Assembly: GCA_030550075.1 (NCBI GenBank)
Contig: JAUQQB010000108.1
Location: 1 to 8,326, forward strand
Source: Chloroflexota bacterium
GTDB taxonomy: Bacteria; Chloroflexota; Anaerolineae; Thermoflexales; Thermoflexaceae
Length of the DNA: 8,326 nucleotides
Reading direction: 5' to 3'
This document shows, piece after piece, positions 6,274 through 8,326 of the stretch (position 1 is the stretch's first letter; the number at the start of each line of letters is the position of its first letter). The position numbers and the translations under genes were made by a program. The notes beneath the pieces are model-generated. The model ran no database searches, had not been told where the DNA came from, and saw only the letters and a program-made list of their open reading frames with translations.

Positions 6274-7269
6274 ATGCGATCTGCCCAGGGACTCATCGGC
6301 GGCGATCCGGTAGAGCCCATGCGTTTGTTCCCCTTACGCTACCCGTGGGCCTATGCCCACGTGCAGCAAGCCAAACGGAATACCTGGTTCCCTGAAGAGG
6401 CCCCCCTTCACGATGACGTTCAGGACTGGCAGGAGCGGCTAAATGAGGAAGAGCGCCAAGCGGTGGAGGTCCTCCTGGGGTTTTTCAATCCGATGGAATC
6501 CATGGTGACCAGTAACCTGTTGCTGGCCCTGTATCCCTATCTCACGGCCCCAGAGGTCCGGCTGTATCTGGTCCGTCAGGCGTGGGAGGAAGCAAACCAC
6601 ACGATGGCTTTCGAGTATGTCATCAAGACGCTGCCCGTGGATCGGGAACGAGTGTTCGAGATGCTGGAGGATCATCCGGCCGTGACTGCCAAGGCAGCCT
6701 TCCAGCGCCAGCTTACCGAAGAGATCTTACAACCCGGCCTGGACCTGCGCATAGTGGAAGGGCGCCGGCGTTTTCTGCGCAACATGGTGGGCTTCTTTGT
6801 CATCCTGGAAGGGATCTTCTTTTACTCAGGGTTCGCCTTCGCCCTCTCCTTCCGGCGGCGCAATCTGTTGCGGGGCCTGAACACGATCATCGACTGGGTG
6901 CTGAAGGATGAAAGCCTGCATCTCTCCTTCGGCATGCACCTGATTCTGACCTTCCTGCAGGAACACCCCGAAGTGCGAACGCCAGCCCTGGCGGAGGAGC
7001 TGCAGGGGATGATCCGGAAGGCTGTCGCCCTGGAGGAGGACTACAATCGAGCGCTCTTGCCCCAGCCCATCCTGGGGATGTCCGCTGAGCTTCTAAACGC
7101 CTATGTGCGCTATGTGGCCGATCGGCGCCTGGAGGAACTGGGGTTGGGAGCCCAGTTCCATACCCCGAATCCCCTTCGCTGGCTGGCGATCGAAATCGAT
7201 CTCCCCGAGCAGGTGAATTTCTTCGAGGCTCGCAATGTGAGCTACGAGGTCGGACGGCCTCGGGAGTGA
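6274..7269 (+). CDS. nrdB: Class I RNR small (radical) subunit, subclass Ic-like
   Basis: NrdB holds the dinuclear metal centre that starts the radical for NrdA. In the 331-residue product the six ligands fall at E. coli spacing: E75 (NPMESMV), E106 and H109 (WEEANH), E179 (VILEGIFFYSG), E213 and H216 (KDESLH). The radical Tyr position, four residues after H109, is F113 (HTMAFEY), and the first ligand is Glu instead of Asp. Both are hallmarks of subclass Ic, described from Chlamydia trachomatis with an Mn/Fe cofactor that needs no tyrosyl radical. W38 and Y324 are plausible radical-path residues (E. coli W48 and Y356). Only seven residues follow Y324, a shorter tail than in E. coli. The start ATG follows AGGAGG with seven bases between. 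It is co-directional with nrdA and probably shares its riboswitch leader. Confidence 0.95.
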   Translation: MRSAQGLIGGDPVEPMRLFPLRYPWAYAHVQQAKRNTWFPEEAPLHDDVQDWQERLNEEERQAVEVLLGFFNPMESMVTSNLLLALYPYLTAPEVRLYLVRQAWEEANHTMAFEYVIKTLPVDRERVFEMLEDHPAVTAKAAFQRQLTEEILQPGLDLRIVEGRRRFLRNMVGFFVILEGIFFYSGFAFALSFRRRNLLRGLNTIIDWVLKDESLHLSFGMHLILTFLQEHPEVRTPALAEELQGMIRKAVALEEDYNRALLPQPILGMSAELLNAYVRYVADRRLEELGLGAQFHTPNPLRWLAIEIDLPEQVNFFEARNVSYEVGRPRE

Positions 7270-7699
7270 GATTGGGTTGAACATGCTTTCTATGAGCTTC
7301 GTCTTGCCGAACCGGACCCGGGCAAAATCGAGTGCTGGGGATATGGCTTGAGCGCCCGCGGATGCCGGAGGAATCCTTTCACCCTCTCCTTCCTCTCTGC
7401 GGCCTGAAAGGTGCGGAGAGGAAGGAGTTCCCTACCTCGCCTGAAAGCGGGGGAAACGCTCCCTCCACACTCCACCGTTCGCTGATAACCATAGCCGATG
7501 AACCCACCCCTACGCGCAGACCCGGACGGTCGTTTCGCCCTCAGCGCGGCCCAGGTGCTGGTGGACAAGCGGCAGTGGAGGATTGCATCCCCGTCTCTCC
7601 CCTCTCGGCCTCGCCAGCTCCAAAGGCTTCGTCTGTGGACCTCTTGGGGGCCCAGAACAGCTTGAAATAGTGGCCATCAGAAAGCCCGATCCCCCCTCC
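7270..7699. other. Non-coding stretch between nrdB and the toxin-antitoxin pair
   Basis: No recognisable gene was found. Reading frames of 92-112 codons exist on both strands, but they are low in complexity, match no family I recognise and lack a ribosome binding site. A 55-codon frame at 7498-7665 (starting MNPPLRADPDGRF) reads protein-like in its first half but has no Shine-Dalgarno sequence; it could be a gene remnant. The main structure is the long hairpin at 7386-7427. A weaker TTGCC/GGCAA repeat lies at 7304-7325. Confidence 0.5.
7386..7427 (+). repeat. Long inverted repeat / hairpin downstream of nrdB
   Basis: CTCCTTCCTCTC (7386-7397) pairs perfectly with GAGAGGAAGGAG (7416-7427). The stem continues through TGC/GCG and, with a bulge, CCT/AGG, closing on a GAA loop, for about 18-19 pairs in all. 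It lies 117 bases after the nrdB stop, with no gene before it, so it could end or protect the nrdAB mRNA. It is followed by TTCCCTACC without a U-run, so it may equally be a small palindromic repetitive element. Confidence 0.55.
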
Positions 7700-7728
7700 T
7701 TGACGCTAGGCTTGCATGGACGTATCCT
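7700..7728 (+). promoter_or_regulatory. Promoter of the vapBC-type operon
   Basis: TTGACG (7700-7705) and TATCCT (7723-7728) are separated by 17 bases. The -10 matches consensus at four of six positions. The predicted transcription start falls near 7735, about 30 bases before the antitoxin start, and inside the inverted repeats described next. Confidence 0.55.
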
Positions 7729-7749
7729 ATATACGGATTACGGAATCCG
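7721..7749 (+). promoter_or_regulatory. Two inverted repeats, candidate antitoxin operators
   Basis: CGTAT-N5-ATACG (7721-7735) overlaps the -10, and CGGATT-N4-AATCCG (7734-7749) overlaps the likely transcription start. Ribbon-helix-helix antitoxins commonly repress their own promoter by binding such repeats. The repeats are seen directly; their operator role is inferred from position. Confidence 0.45.
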
Positions 7750-7764
7750 GTAAAAGGAAGGGAG

Positions 7765-8241
7765 ATGAAAATGCTCACCGAACGTTTGGAAATTCGGATC
7801 GACTCGGCGACCCGCCGCCTGCTGGAAGCCGAGGCCCAGCGGCGGGGGGTCTCAGTCGGGGCGTTAGTCCGGGAGGCGATCCAGCGCCTGCTGGAGGCAG
7901 ACGCTGCCGCCCGCCAGGCCGCCGTCAGGGACTTGGCGCAGCTTTCAGCCCCTGTAGCCGATTGGGAGACTATGAAACGGGAAATTGAGATCGCCTATCT
8001 GGCGCCGGCTGTGGAAGCCGCCCTGGCTGCCCACTTGGAGGTCGAGCCCGACCGGGTCTGGGAGGCCCTGCTGAAGCGTCCATCTATGGATCGAGAGAAG
8101 ATTGTCAACGAGGTCTTCCGACAAATGTGCATCCAGGGTCAGATCCCGGCTCCATCGCTCTATTACGAAGGGCCCTTTAAGGCTTACGTGAGTGCCCGCC
8201 TGCGGGAGACAGCGGAGGTTCACCATGGCGGTCTTCATTGA
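7765..8241 (+). CDS. VapB-type ribbon-helix-helix antitoxin with extended C-terminus
   Basis: This is the predicted antitoxin of a type II toxin-antitoxin pair, binding both its promoter and the PIN toxin. In the 158-residue product the first 50 or so residues fit a ribbon-helix-helix fold: a strand LTERLEIRID (4-13), a helix SATRRLLEAEAQRRG and a second helix VSVGALVREAIQRLL. A linker with PVADWETMKREIE follows (near residues 68-80), where many antitoxins of this kind would end. Here the frame continues for about 80 residues, including VEPDRVWEALLKRPSMD and SLYYEGPFKAYVSARL, which I do not recognise. The start may be 7765 or the ATG at 7771 (MLTERL); both have a purine-rich site upstream. 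It overlaps the toxin gene by 17 bases. Cognate pairing is inferred from adjacency. Confidence 0.75.
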   Translation: MKMLTERLEIRIDSATRRLLEAEAQRRGVSVGALVREAIQRLLEADAAARQAAVRDLAQLSAPVADWETMKREIEIAYLAPAVEAALAAHLEVEPDRVWEALLKRPSMDREKIVNEVFRQMCIQGQIPAPSLYYEGPFKAYVSARLRETAEVHHGGLH

Positions 8242-8326
8242 CACGAATGTGCCCATGTATGCCGCCGGTGCCCCGCATCCCCTGAAGGAGCCAGCCCTTC
8301 GTTGCCTGGACGCTGTGGCCTCGGGC
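8225..8326 (+). CDS. PIN-domain toxin, VapC-like (partial, cut by window end)
   Basis: Only the first 34 residues are in the window. They begin MAVFIDTNVPMYAAG, the typical opening of a PIN-domain ribonuclease: a hydrophobic strand ending in the first catalytic Asp (D6) followed by TN. The remaining acidic residues would lie beyond the window. GGAGG (8214-8218) lies six bases before the ATG, inside the antitoxin coding sequence. The start overlaps the antitoxin end by 17 bases in another frame, an arrangement typical of coupled toxin-antitoxin genes. VapC toxins cleave tRNA or rRNA; the target here cannot be read from the sequence. Confidence 0.85.
   Translation, partial: MAVFIDTNVPMYAAGAPHPLKEPALRCLDAVASG

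Noticed and set aside
7290..7670. Overlapping frames on both strands after nrdB (7290-7568 minus, 7332-7670 plus)
   Set aside because: Low-complexity Arg/Ser/Pro-rich products with no ribosome binding site; they run across the long hairpin, as expected for non-coding GC-rich DNA.
1..8326. CRISPR array, tRNA, rRNA or insertion sequence
   Set aside because: No regularly spaced direct repeats, tRNA-like cloverleaf, rRNA motifs or transposase were found.

Overview
This GC-rich window (about 60% G+C) looks like chromosomal DNA of a thermophilic bacterium, perhaps a member of the Chloroflexota such as a Thermoflexus-like organism. That placement rests only on protein style, G+C content and gene order, and is a low-confidence inference. 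No tRNA, rRNA, transposase or CRISPR array was seen.

Left part (minus strand, about 1-3234): a Holliday-junction cluster read yebC -> ruvC -> response regulator -> ruvA, leftwards out of the window. yebC and ruvC overlap by one base (TGATG). ruvA ends at the window edge, so ruvB, if present, would lie just outside. Between ruvC and ruvA sits a response regulator whose receiver domain is intact and whose output half resembles a class III nucleotide cyclase domain without its usual catalytic residues.

Middle (plus strand, about 3320-7269): a strong sigma70-type promoter, a cobalamin riboswitch leader, and then nrdA and nrdB, a complete class I ribonucleotide reductase (RNR). NrdB has all six metal ligands at canonical spacing, but Phe replaces the radical Tyr and Glu is the first ligand. 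This is the signature of subclass Ic (Chlamydia-type, Mn/Fe cofactor). NrdA has no recognisable N-terminal ATP-cone. The likely logic is that adenosylcobalamin shuts off this B12-independent reductase when a B12-dependent (class II) enzyme elsewhere in the genome can do the job. The start of nrdA is a TTG inside a small hairpin, and the region just after it is complementary to aptamer loop L5, which suggests control of translation.

Right part (about 7270-8326): a 495-base non-coding stretch with a long hairpin, then a promoter with two inverted repeats and a VapBC-type toxin-antitoxin pair. The antitoxin has a ribbon-helix-helix N-terminus and an unusual extra C-terminal region of roughly 80 residues. 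The PIN-domain toxin is cut off by the window end.
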